Source: Tragulus kanchil (taxonomy: Eukaryota; Chordata; Mammalia; Artiodactyla; Tragulidae). From it: a DNA stretch of 64,000 nucleotides. The stretch covers positions 107,627,431 through 107,691,430 of the forward strand of contig JAIOJX010000028.1 of the NCBI GenBank assembly GCA_022376925.1, in the 5' to 3' direction. Below are positions 22,847-34,344 of this stretch, one piece after another. Every line of letters starts with the position of its first letter. The stretch's first letter is position 1. A program made the position numbers and the translations under genes. The notes beneath the pieces are model-generated. The model was not told the origin of the DNA and made no database searches. It was given only the letters and a program-made list of their open reading frames with translations.

Positions 22847-22872
22847 AAAAAAAAAAAAAAAAAAAAAAAAAA
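22847..22872 (+). repeat. Poly(A) run, 26 bases
   Basis: Uninterrupted A tract. No recognisable retroposon body precedes it, so the source is unclear. Confidence 0.85.
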
Positions 22873-23997
22873 CCACAAAAAAGAAGTAAATTGTCCACCA
22901 AAATTCAACCAAAGTATTGCTACAGAGTGAACAGGATAAAGAAAAGCTCTCAAGGACAACAACAAAACAAATATAATCCTCAGAACAAAACTCTAGTGAC
23001 AAACCCTCAGCTTTATTCTCCGGAAAATTTCTTCTCCCACTGCTGGGCACAAGCCTTCACAGAGTTACTAGGAAAATCTGCTCCTCAGAAATTCCAAAGA
23101 GGTCATGGTGGTAACAACATTCATGTGCACAGCGCTGGTCATGAGGCATGTTAACACTTCATGTTTGGTATTATCCACTGCCTACCAGGGAAGGCAGGGT
23201 GGAAATGATCAGCCTCATTTACAGATGAAAATATTGGTTCCTACAAAACTTTATAAAACTATATGAACTGACAGGATTAGACCTCACACTTTATATTCCA
23301 AATTGATTGTCATCTTTCTAATCTGTACTTATTCCTGCAACCTAGCCTGTGTCTTTGCCTCGGAGCATGTGACTGGGAGGGTACCTGGGGCATCTGTGGG
23401 AGAAGGGACCCTCCACATTCAAGTCTTCCACGTCAGCACAGATTGGAGGGGTGGATGACGGAGCAGGAGTGATGATGGCCTACTTCTGTAAAATTCATAC
23501 TGACATGATTAGAACATGAGCATTCTTAATTATGTCCACAGCTGTACTGTGTTACAGAAAATATAAATATCCTTCATATTTAATGTCAGAAATTTATGTT
23601 ATTATTTACTGCTCTTAGTTGTAATTTTACTTTTTCAATTTTGTTTCCATAGTTTAATATTAGACTTAATCTCTATTCAAGAAATATAAGCAAGTTGGTG
23701 AGAAAGGAGAAAGTCTCAGAAGCCTACTCAGGGGCTGGGGCACAGGGCAGGCAATGCAACCTCAAATTCTACATTTGCCTCAGATAATCTTTAAGCAGAT
23801 AAATACATATTTATAACACATATCCAAGAAATCTTTAATATTTCCACAAAACCCTTTATTTTTAAATTAGTTCTTGAGTTTTCTGTGCAGAAAACATGTC
23901 AATACAGAGTACAGGATACCATCTATATATTATACTACTATTTGCAATTGAAATGGATAAAAATGAAAATTCAAGTTTGTATTATTACTTGATATAC
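22873..23997. other. Unassigned unique sequence
   Basis: No gene or repeat that I can name. Confidence 0.45.
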
Positions 23998-24180
23998 ATA
24001 AAAGAACTCTGGAAAGATGCATAAGAAACTAATATTCCTAGTTTCCTGACTGTGAATCTGGGAAGAGGGGACTGAGCAAATGAAACCCAGAGTTGAAAAA
24101 GACTTCACTGTAGAGGTTTTTATATATTTTGATTTTGAAGTACGTGAGTGTATTACACATTAAAATACACTTTTAAAAAA
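23998..24180 (+). mobile_element. Probable 3' end of an old L1
   Basis: AACTCTGGAAAGATGCATAAG, a G-rich middle, then TTTTGATTTTGAAGTACGTG and TATTACACATTAAAATACAC. The layout matches the pieces near 16020 and 60230. Tentative. Confidence 0.4.
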
Positions 24181-24544
24181 TAAAATTTTAAATTTAAATC
24201 TGTATTATGTCTTGAAATTTTGAAACATGTAAAATTCCACATGATCTTATGAATTACAGATTTTATTAGTCTATTAGGAACATCTAAATTAGCTAAGTTC
24301 TAATTAAGGAATCCTAGAACATATCTGAATTTTATAAATTTTCCTCTGATAAATCCTTTTTAAAAACCCTTATCATACTATTTTTATACTTCCAACAATA
24401 CTAAATTGCCTTAAATCATTAAACTTTCCTCAGGCTTGATATACATTTTAAATTTCCTAGGACAGATAATCCCAGTTTCTTGTCATTTCAATGAAACATA
24501 TTTGTTTATATCTTAGCAATACTTGAATTTTTGATTAAAAATCT
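24181..24544. other. Unassigned AT-rich sequence
   Basis: No gene or named repeat upstream of the L1 5' truncation point near 24545. Confidence 0.45.
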
Positions 24545-25956
24545 ACCCAAAAATAAAAGCCCAAGGTCAGACAGCTTCACAGGTGAATTCTACTGAACAT
24601 TTAAAGAAGAGCTAATGCCTGTCCTTCTAAAACTCTTCCAAAAAATTGCACAGGAAGGAATACTTCCAAACACATTCTACAAGGCCACCATCGCCCTGAT
24701 ACCAGAACCAGCCAAAGACAACACAAAAAAAGAAAATTATAGGCCAATTTCACTGATGAATTTAGATGCCAAAATCCTCCACAAAATCCTAGCAAACAGA
24801 ATTCAACAACGCATCAAAAAACTCATACATCATGATCAAATCAGGTTCATCCCAGAGATACAAGTATTCTTCAATATCTGCCAATCAATCAATGTGATAC
24901 ACCATATGAACAGACTGAAAGCCAAAAATCACACGATCATCTCTATAGATGCAGAAAAAGCCTTTGACGAAGTCCAACACCCATTTATGATATAAACTCT
25001 TCAAGAAATGGGCATAGAAGGATCCTAGCTCAACATAGTGAAAGCCATATATGAGAAGCCCACAGCAAACATTATTCTCAATGCTGAAAAACTGAAAGCA
25101 TTCCCTCTAAGATCAGGTACAAGACAGGGGTGTCCACTTTCACCACTATTATTCAACATAGTCCTGGAAATTCTAGCAACAGCAATAAGAGAAGAAAAAC
25201 ACATAAAAGGAATCCAGATTGTAAAAGAGGTAGTAAAACTCTCTCTATTCGCAGACAACATGATATTATACATAGAAAATCCCAAAGACTCTATTACAAA
25301 GCTACTAGAGCTAATCAACAAATTCAGCAGCGTTGCAGGATATAAAATCAATATACAGAAATCACTGACATTCCTATACACAAACAATGAAAAATCAGAA
25401 AACGAAATCAAAGAGGCAATCCCTTTCACCATCGCAACCAAAAGAATCAAATATCTAGGAATAAACCTACCCAAAGAAACAAAAAAATTGTACACACTGA
25501 AAATGACAAAACACTAATGACAGAAATTGAAGAAGACTTAAACAGATGGAGAGATATTCCATGTTCCTGGGTTGGGAGAATCAATATTGTGAAAATGACC
25601 ATACTACCAAATGTCATCTATAGTTTCAATGAGATCCCTATCAAACTTCCAATAACATTCTTCACAGAACTAGACCAAAGAATAACAGTTTATACAGAAA
25701 CACAAGAGACCCCGAATTGCCACAGCAATCCTGAGAAAGATGAACGGAGCTGGAGGGATCAGCCTCTCCAACTTCAGACTATACACTACAAAGCAACAGT
25801 CATCAAGACAGTATGGTACTGGCACAAAAACAGAAATACAGACCAATGGAACAAGACAGAGAACACAGAGATAGACCCACACACCTATGGATACCTTATT
25901 TTGACAAAGGAGGAGAACCTATAAAATGGGACAAAGACAGCCTCTTCAACAAGTGG
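24545..25956 (+). pseudogene. L1 ORF2 reverse transcriptase, 5'-truncated and broken
   Basis: Translation follows L1 ORF2 reverse transcriptase closely. Pieces include [20 protein letters not shown] (24736-24795), [35 protein letters not shown] and a WRDIPCSWVGRINIVKM stretch. The catalytic FADD motif reads FADN near 25250-25261, so the second aspartate is lost. A stop follows at 24993 after HPFMI, another break lies near 25515, and a further frameshift lies near 25680. It cannot make an active enzyme. The L1 is interrupted at 25956/27083 by the LTR-like insertion and resumes beyond it. Confidence 0.92.
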
Positions 25957-26306
25957 TGACATGGACCACCACTGGTGAATTCCTGGGGAATTACTGGGCC
26001 CCTGGATATGAAGAAATGAGTGATGACACTGATAGCTCAGATAGTCCTCAAACCTCAGATAAGTTTTTCAGACCTAAAATTCACCCTTTAGAAAGTGAGG
26101 TAAGTTCAGAAGGAGAAGAGTGGGTAAATATGATGTTACCTAAAGGAGGAACATATATTAATCTAAAAGGCAAGAATATTGTGTCCAAAAGAAGTAAGAG
26201 ACATTTTGAATCAATGAAAGAAAGTTCCTCTAGCGAGGCAGAAAGTGAAACTTCATCTGAGTCACAGCCATCTCGTAAGAGTAAGCGGGGGAAACATGAG
26301 AAGTAA
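25957..26306 (+). CDS. Open frame in U3 of the LTR candidate
   Basis: The frame is open from the first base of the insertion to a stop at 26304-26306, about 116 codons. The first methionine inside the insertion is at 26017 (MSDDTDSSDS). The protein is Ser/Asp/Glu-rich in the first half and has a serine cluster (ESSSSEAESETSSESQ). It ends in a basic Arg/Lys cluster (SRKSKRGKHEK) that could be a nuclear localisation signal. The frame is open across the left border, so in a provirus it would be the C-terminal part of a longer accessory protein. Foamy viruses have such a frame (the bel2/Bet region). I recognise no domain, and expression is not implied. Confidence 0.4.
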
Positions 26307-27082
26307 AGAAGGAATTTTTTAAAAACAATGCGTCATTACTTTTAGGTATAGGGCAGCTCAAGTTAGAATAAATAGCCTGCCCTGATCTAGCACAGGTGTT
26401 AAAGTTCCATGGTTCAGATTTTTCCTTAATCATGAGTTTAAATGATCTAAAGGGAAGAAAGTATTCCAAGGATTTGATTTGAATTTGTTTTAATCAAGTG
26501 AAATAAAGTTAATTTTATGTAATGCTTGAATAAATATAAAGCTGAAATAGAGAAATGATGAGTTAATGATTTATTAAGTGAATCAGTACGTTTAAAGGGA
26601 AAGGGTAAATAAATTAAGTGGTTGGAAACAATTAAAAATCAAATAGTTAGAAACAAAGAAGTTATAAAGAAATTGAAAAGAAAGGAAAAATTTATTATAA
26701 AAAGAGTGATGATTAGATTGCGAGGTAGCTTGCTTATGCGGCTCAAACATGAGAGGCTCTCCAGCTCTGGGGTAAGAATATTGTACTTTTGTTGATTGAG
26801 TTCTAAACTTTTAAACCTTATTGTTATGTTTTGACTATGATTACTGATGCACAGCTATAGTGTATTAAGTTGATTATCAAGACGTACAAATGTTGGTTTT
26901 CTGTCTTGCAGTAAGTCTGATCTTGATTTGAACTCCACGCCTTTTTACCGTTGAAGTTCTAGTCTCAAATTAGAGGGAACTACACAGTATAAGTAGAAGT
27001 TTTCTGATAACAGTACCGGGGCAATTGAGTGTTTCCCCAATTCTATTAATTAGAAATAAGTAACTATACTCTGCCCGCAGCA
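25957..27082 (+). mobile_element. Solo LTR candidate, foamy-virus-like layout
   Basis: The insertion splits an L1 ORF2. Its ends are TG (25957) and CA (27082), and GTGG is duplicated at 25953-25956 and 27083-27086. Inside, in order: an open frame entering from the 5' edge and ending at 26306; a TATA box (TATAAAAA, 26696-26703); a likely cap site near 26726; a splice-donor-like GGGGTAAGAATATT (GT at 26772); and an acceptor-like TTTTCTGTCTTGCAG ending at 26911. A long U3 with a coding frame, about 360 bp of R plus U5, a donor close behind the cap and a 4-bp duplication together resemble spumaviruses. Class I ERVs share the 4-bp duplication but rarely the rest. No AATAAA is seen in R, and I cannot search a database. 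LTR status is fairly likely; the spuma assignment is tentative. Confidence 0.6.
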
Positions 27083-27552
27083 GTGGTGCTGGGAAAATTG
27101 GACAGCTACATGCAAAAAAATGAAGTTGGAACATTCCCTGACACCATGCACAAAGACCAACTCAAAATGGATTAAACACCTAAATGTAAGACCAGAAACC
27201 ATCAAACTCTTAGAGGAGAATATAGGTAAAACACTCAAAGACATAAACCAAAGCAAGATCTTCTCTAACCCACCTAGTAGAATAGCAGAACTAAAAAGAA
27301 AAATGAACATGTGGGACCTAATGAAACTTAAAAGCTTCTGCACAGCAAAAGAAACTACAAAAAAGCTGAACAGACAACCCACAGAATGGGAGAAGATCAG
27401 AGCAAACGAAAGAACAGACAAGAATTCATCTCCAAAATCTACAAGCAACTCAGACACCTCGGCACCAGAAAAATGAACAACCCAATCCAAAAACGGAAAA
27501 AGATCTAAATAGACATCTCACCAAAGAGGACATACAGATGGCCCAAAAGCAC
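27083..27552 (+). pseudogene. L1 ORF2 C-terminal part, first copy
   Basis: This is the L1 resuming after the LTR candidate. GTGGTGCTGGGAAAATTGG follows directly from CTTCAACAA at 25943-25951. The translation includes [20 protein letters not shown], as in L1 ORF2 downstream of the reverse transcriptase. It is cut short by the duplication join. Confidence 0.9.
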
Positions 27553-27600
27553 AAAAGATTCAACCTCGCTTATAAATTTGTTTATTTTTCAGGGAAAAAA

Positions 27601-28175
27601 GTTAATTTTATGTAATGCTTGAATAAATATAAAGCTGAAATAGAGAAATGATGAGTTAATGATTTATTAAGTGAATCAGTACGTTTAAAGGGAAAGGGTA
27701 AATAAATTAAGTGGTTGGAAACAATTAAAAATCAAATAGTTAGAAACAAAGAAGTTATAAAGAAATTGAAAAGAAAGGAAAAATTTATTATAAAAAGAGT
27801 GATGATTAGATTGCGAGGTAGCTTGCTTATGCGGCTCAAACATGAGAGGCTCTCCAGCTCTGGGGTAAGAATATTGTACTTTTGTTGATTGAGTTCTAAA
27901 CTTTTAAACCTTATTGTTATGTTTTGACTATGATTACTGATGCACAGCTATAGTGTATTAAGTTGATTATCAAGACGTACAAATGTTGGTTTTCTGTCTT
28001 GCAGTAAGTCTGATCTTGATTTGAACTCCACGCCTTTTTACCGTTGAAGTTCTAGTCTCAAATTAGAGGGAACTACACAGTATAAGTAGAAGTTTTCTGA
28101 TAACAGTACCGGGGCAATTGAGTGTTTCCCCAATTCTATTAATTAGAAATAAGTAACTATACTCTGCCCGCAGCA
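27601..28175 (+). mobile_element. 3' half of LTR candidate, second copy
   Basis: Same sequence as 26508-27082, including the TATA box, the donor-like and acceptor-like sites and the CA end. It arose by local duplication 6, not by a second integration, because it has no left end of its own. Confidence 0.85.
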
Positions 28176-29530
28176 GTGGTGCTGGGAAAATTGGACAGCT
28201 ACATGCAAAAAAATGAAGTTGGAACATTCCCTGACACCATGCACAAAGACCAACTCAAAATGGATTAAACACCTAAATGTAAGACCAGAAACCATCAAAC
28301 TCTTAGAGGAGAATATAGGTAAAACACTCAAAGACATAAACCAAAGCAAGATCTTCTCTAACCCACCTAGTAGAATAGCAGAACTAAAAAGAAAAATGAA
28401 CATGTGGGACCTAATGAAACTTAAAAGCTTCTGCACAGCAAAAGAAACTACAAAAAAGCTGAACAGACAACCCACAGAATGGGAGAAGATCAGAGCAAAC
28501 GAAAGAACAGACAAGAATTCATCTCCAAAATCTACAAGCAACTCAGACACCTCGGCACCAGAAAAATGAACAACCCAATCAAAAAACGGGAAAAAGATCT
28601 AAATAGACATCTCACCAAAGAGGACATACAGATGGCCCAAAAGCACATGAAATGATGCTCAACCTCGCTTATAGTTAGAGAAATGCAAATCAAAACTACA
28701 ATGAGATACCACCTCACACCTGTCAGAATGGCCATCATCCACAAATTGACAGGCAATAAATGCTGGAGAGGGTGTGGAGAAAAGGGAACCCTCTTGCATT
28801 GCTGGTGGGAATGTAAATTGATACAGCCGCTATGGAAGACAGTATGGAGATTCCTTTAAAAAGTTAAAATTAGAAGCACCATAGGACCCAGCAATCCCAC
28901 TGTTAGGCTTATACCCTGATGACATCAAAACTGAAAGAAGCACCTGTACCCCAATGTTCATTGCAGCTCTCTATACAATAGCTAGAACATGGAAGCAACC
29001 TAGATGTCCATCGATGAATGAATGGATAAAAAAAAAACCTCTGGTACATATATACAATGGAATACTGCACAGCTGTAAAAAGAAATGCAGACAAATCAGC
29101 CCTAATGAGGTGGATGGCCCTAGAATCTATTACAAAACGTGAAGTAAGTCCAAAAGAGAAAGACAATTACAGTATACTAACACATATATATGGAATCTAG
29201 TAAAACGGTAATGGTAACATACGCAGTGAAGCGATGGAAAAACAGACATAGAGAACAGACATATGGACATTGTGGGGAAGAACAGTGGGTGGGAGGCATA
29301 GAGGGAGTAACATGGAAACCTGTACTATCATATGTGAAAAAGCTATTGTCATTGCGCTGTGGAAACAGGGGATCCCGCAGGGGCGCAGTGCGACAGCTTG
29401 GAGGGATGGGATAGGGTGCACCAAGAGGAGGGTGGAGGAGGGATGGGGCCAGGGATATGCATATGACTAATCTGAGAATATACATATCTGTAAACAACAA
29501 AACTCTGTAAAAATAAAAAAATATATACAC
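28176..29530 (+). pseudogene. L1 ORF2 C-terminus and 3' UTR
   Basis: Repeats the ORF2 segment seen at 27083, then continues to the end of the element. A cysteine-rich stretch ([19 protein letters not shown], near 28760-28816) is followed by TCTPMFIAALYTIARTWKQP (28943-29002), LVHIYNGILHS and the 3' UTR with GGACATTGTGGGGAAGAAC. It closes with AACAACAAAACTCTGTAAAA and an A-rich end. The cysteine pattern of the ORF2 C-terminal domain is preserved. The reading frame is broken in several places. Confidence 0.9.
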
Positions 29531-31282
29531 AAAACAGAGAAGAATTCTTTTTCAAGATAAATGCCCTGTATTCAGTTCTAAAAATGCTCATTTTTTTATC
29601 ATACTTTCCCTTTATCAAACTTTTCAGTCATTTCAAAAGATCTACGAATCACCTCTTTTTTCTCCATTTTAAATGTAGAAATACAAATTAGTACTCTATT
29701 CTCACACGTCAAACTCCATTTCAAACATATTGGTTAACATAGAATACTTAGTTACTAGGAAAAAATTCAGCATTAGGCATCATAGTCTCACACAGTCAAA
29801 AAGGTAAACAAAGGCCAATAGCTCCATGCCAGGACTTGAAGTCTAATCCTTCCACTGATATAAAATCATTAAAGCATTTTAGGTAGAGAAGTAAAATGAT
29901 CAACTCTATATTTAGAAAGGTGACTTATGCTTCAGGGTGGATAACGGAATGGACAACTCCCAGCAATCATGGCAATTATTAGATAGTTCAGATGGGGTTG
30001 TGACTTAAGGAAGGGCCAGGGGAGTGACAAAGCAGAGGTGGATGTGAGAGACTATCAGGAGGCGGGACTAGGGAGAACCAGGGTCCCACCTGGACATGGG
30101 GAGTACTTTTACACTCACGTTCTGATGTGGGTGATGACGTGGCTGATGCCTGTGAGAAGGAAAAAGGAAGTGGGAGTAGATTTAAAGGTGGACAAAGTGG
30201 AGAATCTATTACAAAACGTGAAGTAAGTCCAAAAGAGAAAGACAATTACAGTATACTAACACATATATATGGAATCTAGTAAAACGGTAATGGTAACATA
30301 CGCAGTGAAGCGATGGAAAAACAGACATAGAGAACAGACATATGGACATTGTGGGGAAGAACAGTGGGTGGGAGGCATAGAGGGAGTAACATGGAAACCT
30401 GTACTATCATATTTGAAAAAGCTATTGTCATTGCGCTGTGGAAACAGGGGATCCCGCAGGGGCGCAGTGCGACAGCTTGGAGGGATGGGATAGGGTGCAC
30501 CAAGAGGAGGGTGGAGGAGGGATGGGGCCAGGGATATGCATATGACTAATCTGAGAATATACATATCTGTAAACAACAAAACTCTGTAAAAATAAAAAAA
30601 TATATACACAAAACAGAGAAGAATTCTTTTTCAAGATAAATGCCCTGTATTCAGTTCTAAAAATGCTCATTTTTTTATCATACTTTCCCTTTATCAAACT
30701 TTTCAGTCATTTCAAAAGATCTACGAATCACCTCTTTTTTCTCCATTTTAAATGTAGAAATACAAATTAGTACTCTATTCTCACACGTCAAACTCCATTT
30801 CAAACATATTGGTTAACATAGAATACTTAGTTACTAGGAAAAAATTCAGCATTAGGCATCATAGTCTCACACAGTCAAAAAGGTAAACAAAGGCCAATAG
30901 CTCCATGCCAGGACTTGAAGTCTAATCCTTCCACTGATATAAAATCATTAAAGCATTTTAGGTAGAGAAGTAAAATGATCAACTCTATATTTAGAAAGGT
31001 GACTTATGCTTCAGGGTGGATAACGGAATGGACAACTCCCAGCAATCATGGCAATTATTAGATAGTTCAGATGGGGTTGTGACTTAAGGAAGGGCCAGGG
31101 GAGTGACAAAGCAGAGGTGGATGTGAGAGACTATCAGGAGGCGGGACTAGGGAGAACCAGGGTCCCACCTGGACATGGGGAGTACTTTTACACTCACGTT
31201 CTGATGTGGGTGATGACGTGGCTGATGCCTGTGAGAAGGAAAAAGGAAGTGGGAGTAGATTTAAAGGTGGACAAAGTGGAGA
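29122..31282. repeat. Local direct duplication 7, offset 1079 bp
   Basis: Positions 29122-30200 recur at 30201-31282 directly abutting, with the microhomology GTGGAGAA at the join. The one change I noticed is CATATGTGAAA/CATATTTGAAA. The unit starts inside L1 ORF2 and ends in unique DNA. The 3' ends are AAGTGGAGAATC at the join and AAGTGGAGAAAT after the second copy. Confidence 0.95.
30201..30610 (+). mobile_element. L1 3' UTR, second copy
   Basis: Copy of 29122-29531 carried by local duplication 7. It lacks an independent target duplication. Confidence 0.88.
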
Positions 31283-32479
31283 AATGTATTTTTTATTTTG
31301 TTAACACCACCTTATAGATACATATTTCGATGTAGGTGTCTGGTAAGCTGTTGGATATAATAGTCTGCATTTCAAGACAGAACCATGAACTGAGGATACA
31401 CATTCACTAAACGTCAGCAAAAAGGAGAGAAGTGAAGCTGGGACAGGAGGCTGATCATACGGCTGGATCCTCTCTGACATGAAGGATGTGGGAAATAGCT
31501 GGAAATAACATTGCTGTCCAGAAGGTTAGTACCAGTTAGGGCACATGTACTTGTTTGGCTCAGGGAACCTGCTGATAATCCAAAAAATGTTTTTTGAAAT
31601 TAGTCTAAATCATACACCAGTAAACTTACCAAAAAATTAAAAGGGAGAAGGAAGAAAGCATGTTTATCCCTGCAATACCATTTAAAAGAAATTAGAAGAT
31701 CTAGCATGAGTGAGAAGCCCACTGATGCATTTTCCAAATGTGATCTATGGGATATTCTTTCTCTGGTATATGTATGTATATGAATACATACACATGCACA
31801 GACATCAAAGATATTTTTAAAACATTACTGCATAAAGTACACTCTAAAGAAGACACACTATGACCTCTCCAGGAAAGGGATGTATAGGAGACACTCCACA
31901 CCAGTGATAACCACTTTTTTTCTTCCTTACTGGAACATTGGGCCCCAATGCACATATTTCCTTCTACCCTGAAGGCTTGGACCTGAGATAAACTCAATGA
32001 TTTATTTTTCACTTTTAAGACCTAAGCCAGAAGTCACCTAAGCTGCCAGTGTCATGCCCTTTCCTAAGGTTTCATTTTGGACTTGGACCTCCTTATCTTA
32101 TCACCTGGCCCAAGGCCTCTAGAAGAAAGAAAATACCCTCATTCTGTCTCTCCATTTAACCTTGAAACTAAGATTCAGGAATAAAAGTAACCGCGGCACA
32201 CTCTGCTTTTGGAGCTCTTCCACCCTAGTAATCCTACTGAGCTACAAGGATCTGTGACGAATGATTTTGACTACTGGAGCCTAAGCAAAGGGAGGTAGAC
32301 TGTACCTACAGATGTCTCTGGGGTTTTGGACTACTTGCTTTCCTAACATATATGTGATGTATATTCCTTCTGAAAATAACTATCAGCTTGCCATTAGGAC
32401 CTTTTCAAAATTTAACTTCTGATGCATGGAGGCCTTAAAACTCTCCAGCTTGATATTCTCATTTTGAGGTTGAGTAAAC
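31283..32479. other. Unassigned unique sequence
   Basis: No gene seen. A minus frame of 103 codons at 31701-32012 has no recognisable domain. The GAATAAAAGTAACCGCGG context near 32179 could be part of a decayed LTR, but I cannot support that. Confidence 0.4.
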
Positions 32480-32752
32480 TAACTGGAAGGATGGACACTG
32501 AAGCTGAAGCTCCAACACTGTGACCACCTGATGCGAAGAGCTGACTCACTGGAAAAGACCCTAATGCTGGAAAACATGGAAGGCAGAAGGAGAAGGGGAC
32601 GACAGAGGATGAGATGCTTAGACAGCATCACTGATTCAATGGACATGAATATGAGCAAACTCTGGGAGACAGTGAAGGACAGAGAAGCCTGGTGTGCTGC
32701 AGTCCATGGGATCACAGAGTCAAATACAACTTAGCGACTGAACAACAACAAA
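32480..32752 (+). mobile_element. BovB 3' end
   Basis: AAGGATGGACACTGAAGCTG, CACCTGATGCGAAGAGCTG, GGACGACAGAGGATGAGATG, GACAGAGAAGCCTGGTGTGC and GGATCACAGAGTCAAATACAAC match the BovB 3' part. It is 5'-truncated with a simple (ACAACA) tail. Confidence 0.9.
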
Positions 32753-33568
32753 TAACAACAAACTCAGATTTAGGGAATAATAGGGTGCAAGAGGCCAAAT
32801 AAGCCTAACATGTCAAATGTGAGTAGTACACCCCGATTGCTGGCCTAGTCTCAGCTGCATCTCAGCTGTATGTGAAGAGGCACTAGCTATCTCTCTGGGG
32901 GAAACTTTATCTCTTCTCTTCCACCTAAAGCAACAATTGTAAACAAAAAATTTTCCCAGGAGTACCACGTGTGTCCCTAGGACTATTTTCCAATTGTAAC
33001 TTCTTGTGTGGAAGCCAAACACTGACTTCCCTCTCACATAGGGGTTTACATCTAAAGGTGCAAAAGCTTTTAAGCATTTAAAGAAACATAACTAATAGAT
33101 CATGCCATCCCCAGATGACTGAAAATATCTCACTAAACGAGGCTTCCTTTGGTTATTCTGAAAAGCTTCCAAAGGAATAACCAACTCATTATTTATATTC
33201 ACTCTACAAGTAGTTTTTCTTTAATGGAAGTCTTACAGTTAGAAAACTATTCTTGACTTTAGTTCAAATGAACAGTGATATCATCTTGACTCTGTATTCA
33301 GATCAGGGTCAATTCATTAGCCAAGGTAACTGCACACTCTGCTTTTGGAGCTCTTCCACCCTAGTAATCCTACTGAGCTACAAGGATCACTTTTCCTGAA
33401 AAAACTCTGGGGTTTTGGACTACTTGCTTTCCTAACATATATGTGATGTATATTCCTTCTGAAAATAACTATCAGCTTGCCATTAGGACCTTTTCAAAAT
33501 TTAACTTCTGATGCATGGAGGCCTTAAAACTCTCCAGCTTGATATTCTCATTTTGAGGTTGAGTAAAC

Positions 33569-33841
33569 TAACTGGAAGGATGGACACTGAAGCTGAAGCT
33601 CCAACACTGTGACCACCTGATGCGAAGAGCTGACTCACTGGAAAAGACCCTAATGCTGGAAAACATGGAAGGCAGAAGGAGAAGGGGACGACAGAGGATG
33701 AGATGCTTAGACAGCATCACTGATTCAATGGACATGAATATGAGCAAACTCTGGGAGACAGTGAAGGACAGAGAAGCCTGGTGTGCTGCAGTCCATGGGA
33801 TCACAGAGTCAAATACAACTTAGCGACTGAACAACAACAAA
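33569..33841 (+). mobile_element. BovB 3' end, second copy
   Basis: Copy of 32480-32752 carried by local duplication 8. No difference noticed. Confidence 0.9.
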
Positions 33842-34344
33842 TAACAACAAACTCAGATTTAGGGAATAATAGGGTGCAAGAGGCCAAATAAGCCTAACAT
33901 GTCAAATGTGAGTAGTACACCCCGATTGCTGGCCTAGTCTCAGCTGCATCTCAGCTGTATGTGAAGAGGCACTAGCTATCTCTCTGGGGGAAACTTTATC
34001 TCTTCTCTTCCACCTAAAGCAACAATTGTAAACAAAAAATTTTCCCAGGAGTACCACGTGTGTCCCTAGGACTATTTTCCAATTGTAACTTCTTGTGTGG
34101 AAGCCAAACACTGACTTCCCTCTCACATAGGGGTTTACATCTAAAGGTGCAAAAGCTTTTAAGCATTTAAAGAAACATAACTAATAGATCATGCCATCCC
34201 CAGATGACTGAAAATATCTCACTAAACGAGGCTTCCTTTGGTTATTCTGAAAAGCTTCCAAAGGAATAACCAACTCATTATTTATATTCACTCTACAAGT
34301 AGTTTTTCTTTAATGGAAGTCTTACAGTTAGAAAACTATTCTTG

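Larger units (their letters stand above)
26508..28645. repeat. Local direct duplication 6, offset 1093 bp
   Basis: Positions 26508-27552 recur at 27601-28645. The block spans the 3' half of the LTR candidate and the adjoining L1, so it happened (or was assembled) after the LTR insertion. Differences cluster at the right edge of the first copy (27500-27590), where the text is degraded into scraps of the unit such as ATTCAACCTCGCTTATA. Confidence 0.95.

Noticed and set aside
25025..25495. 156-codon minus-strand frame
   Set aside because: It is the antisense shadow of the L1 reverse-transcriptase frame at 25038-25517.
24615..25924. Host gene with reverse-transcriptase domain
   Set aside because: It is a 5'-truncated L1 with stops, frameshifts and a mutated catalytic motif.
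25926..25956. Start codon at 25926 for the U3 frame
   Set aside because: This ATG lies in L1 sequence upstream of the insertion and joins the frame only by chance. Only the part from 25957 belongs to the LTR candidate.
27050..27490. 146-codon minus-strand frame, repeated at 28143-28550
   Set aside because: Antisense of L1 ORF2. Its second occurrence comes from local duplication 6.
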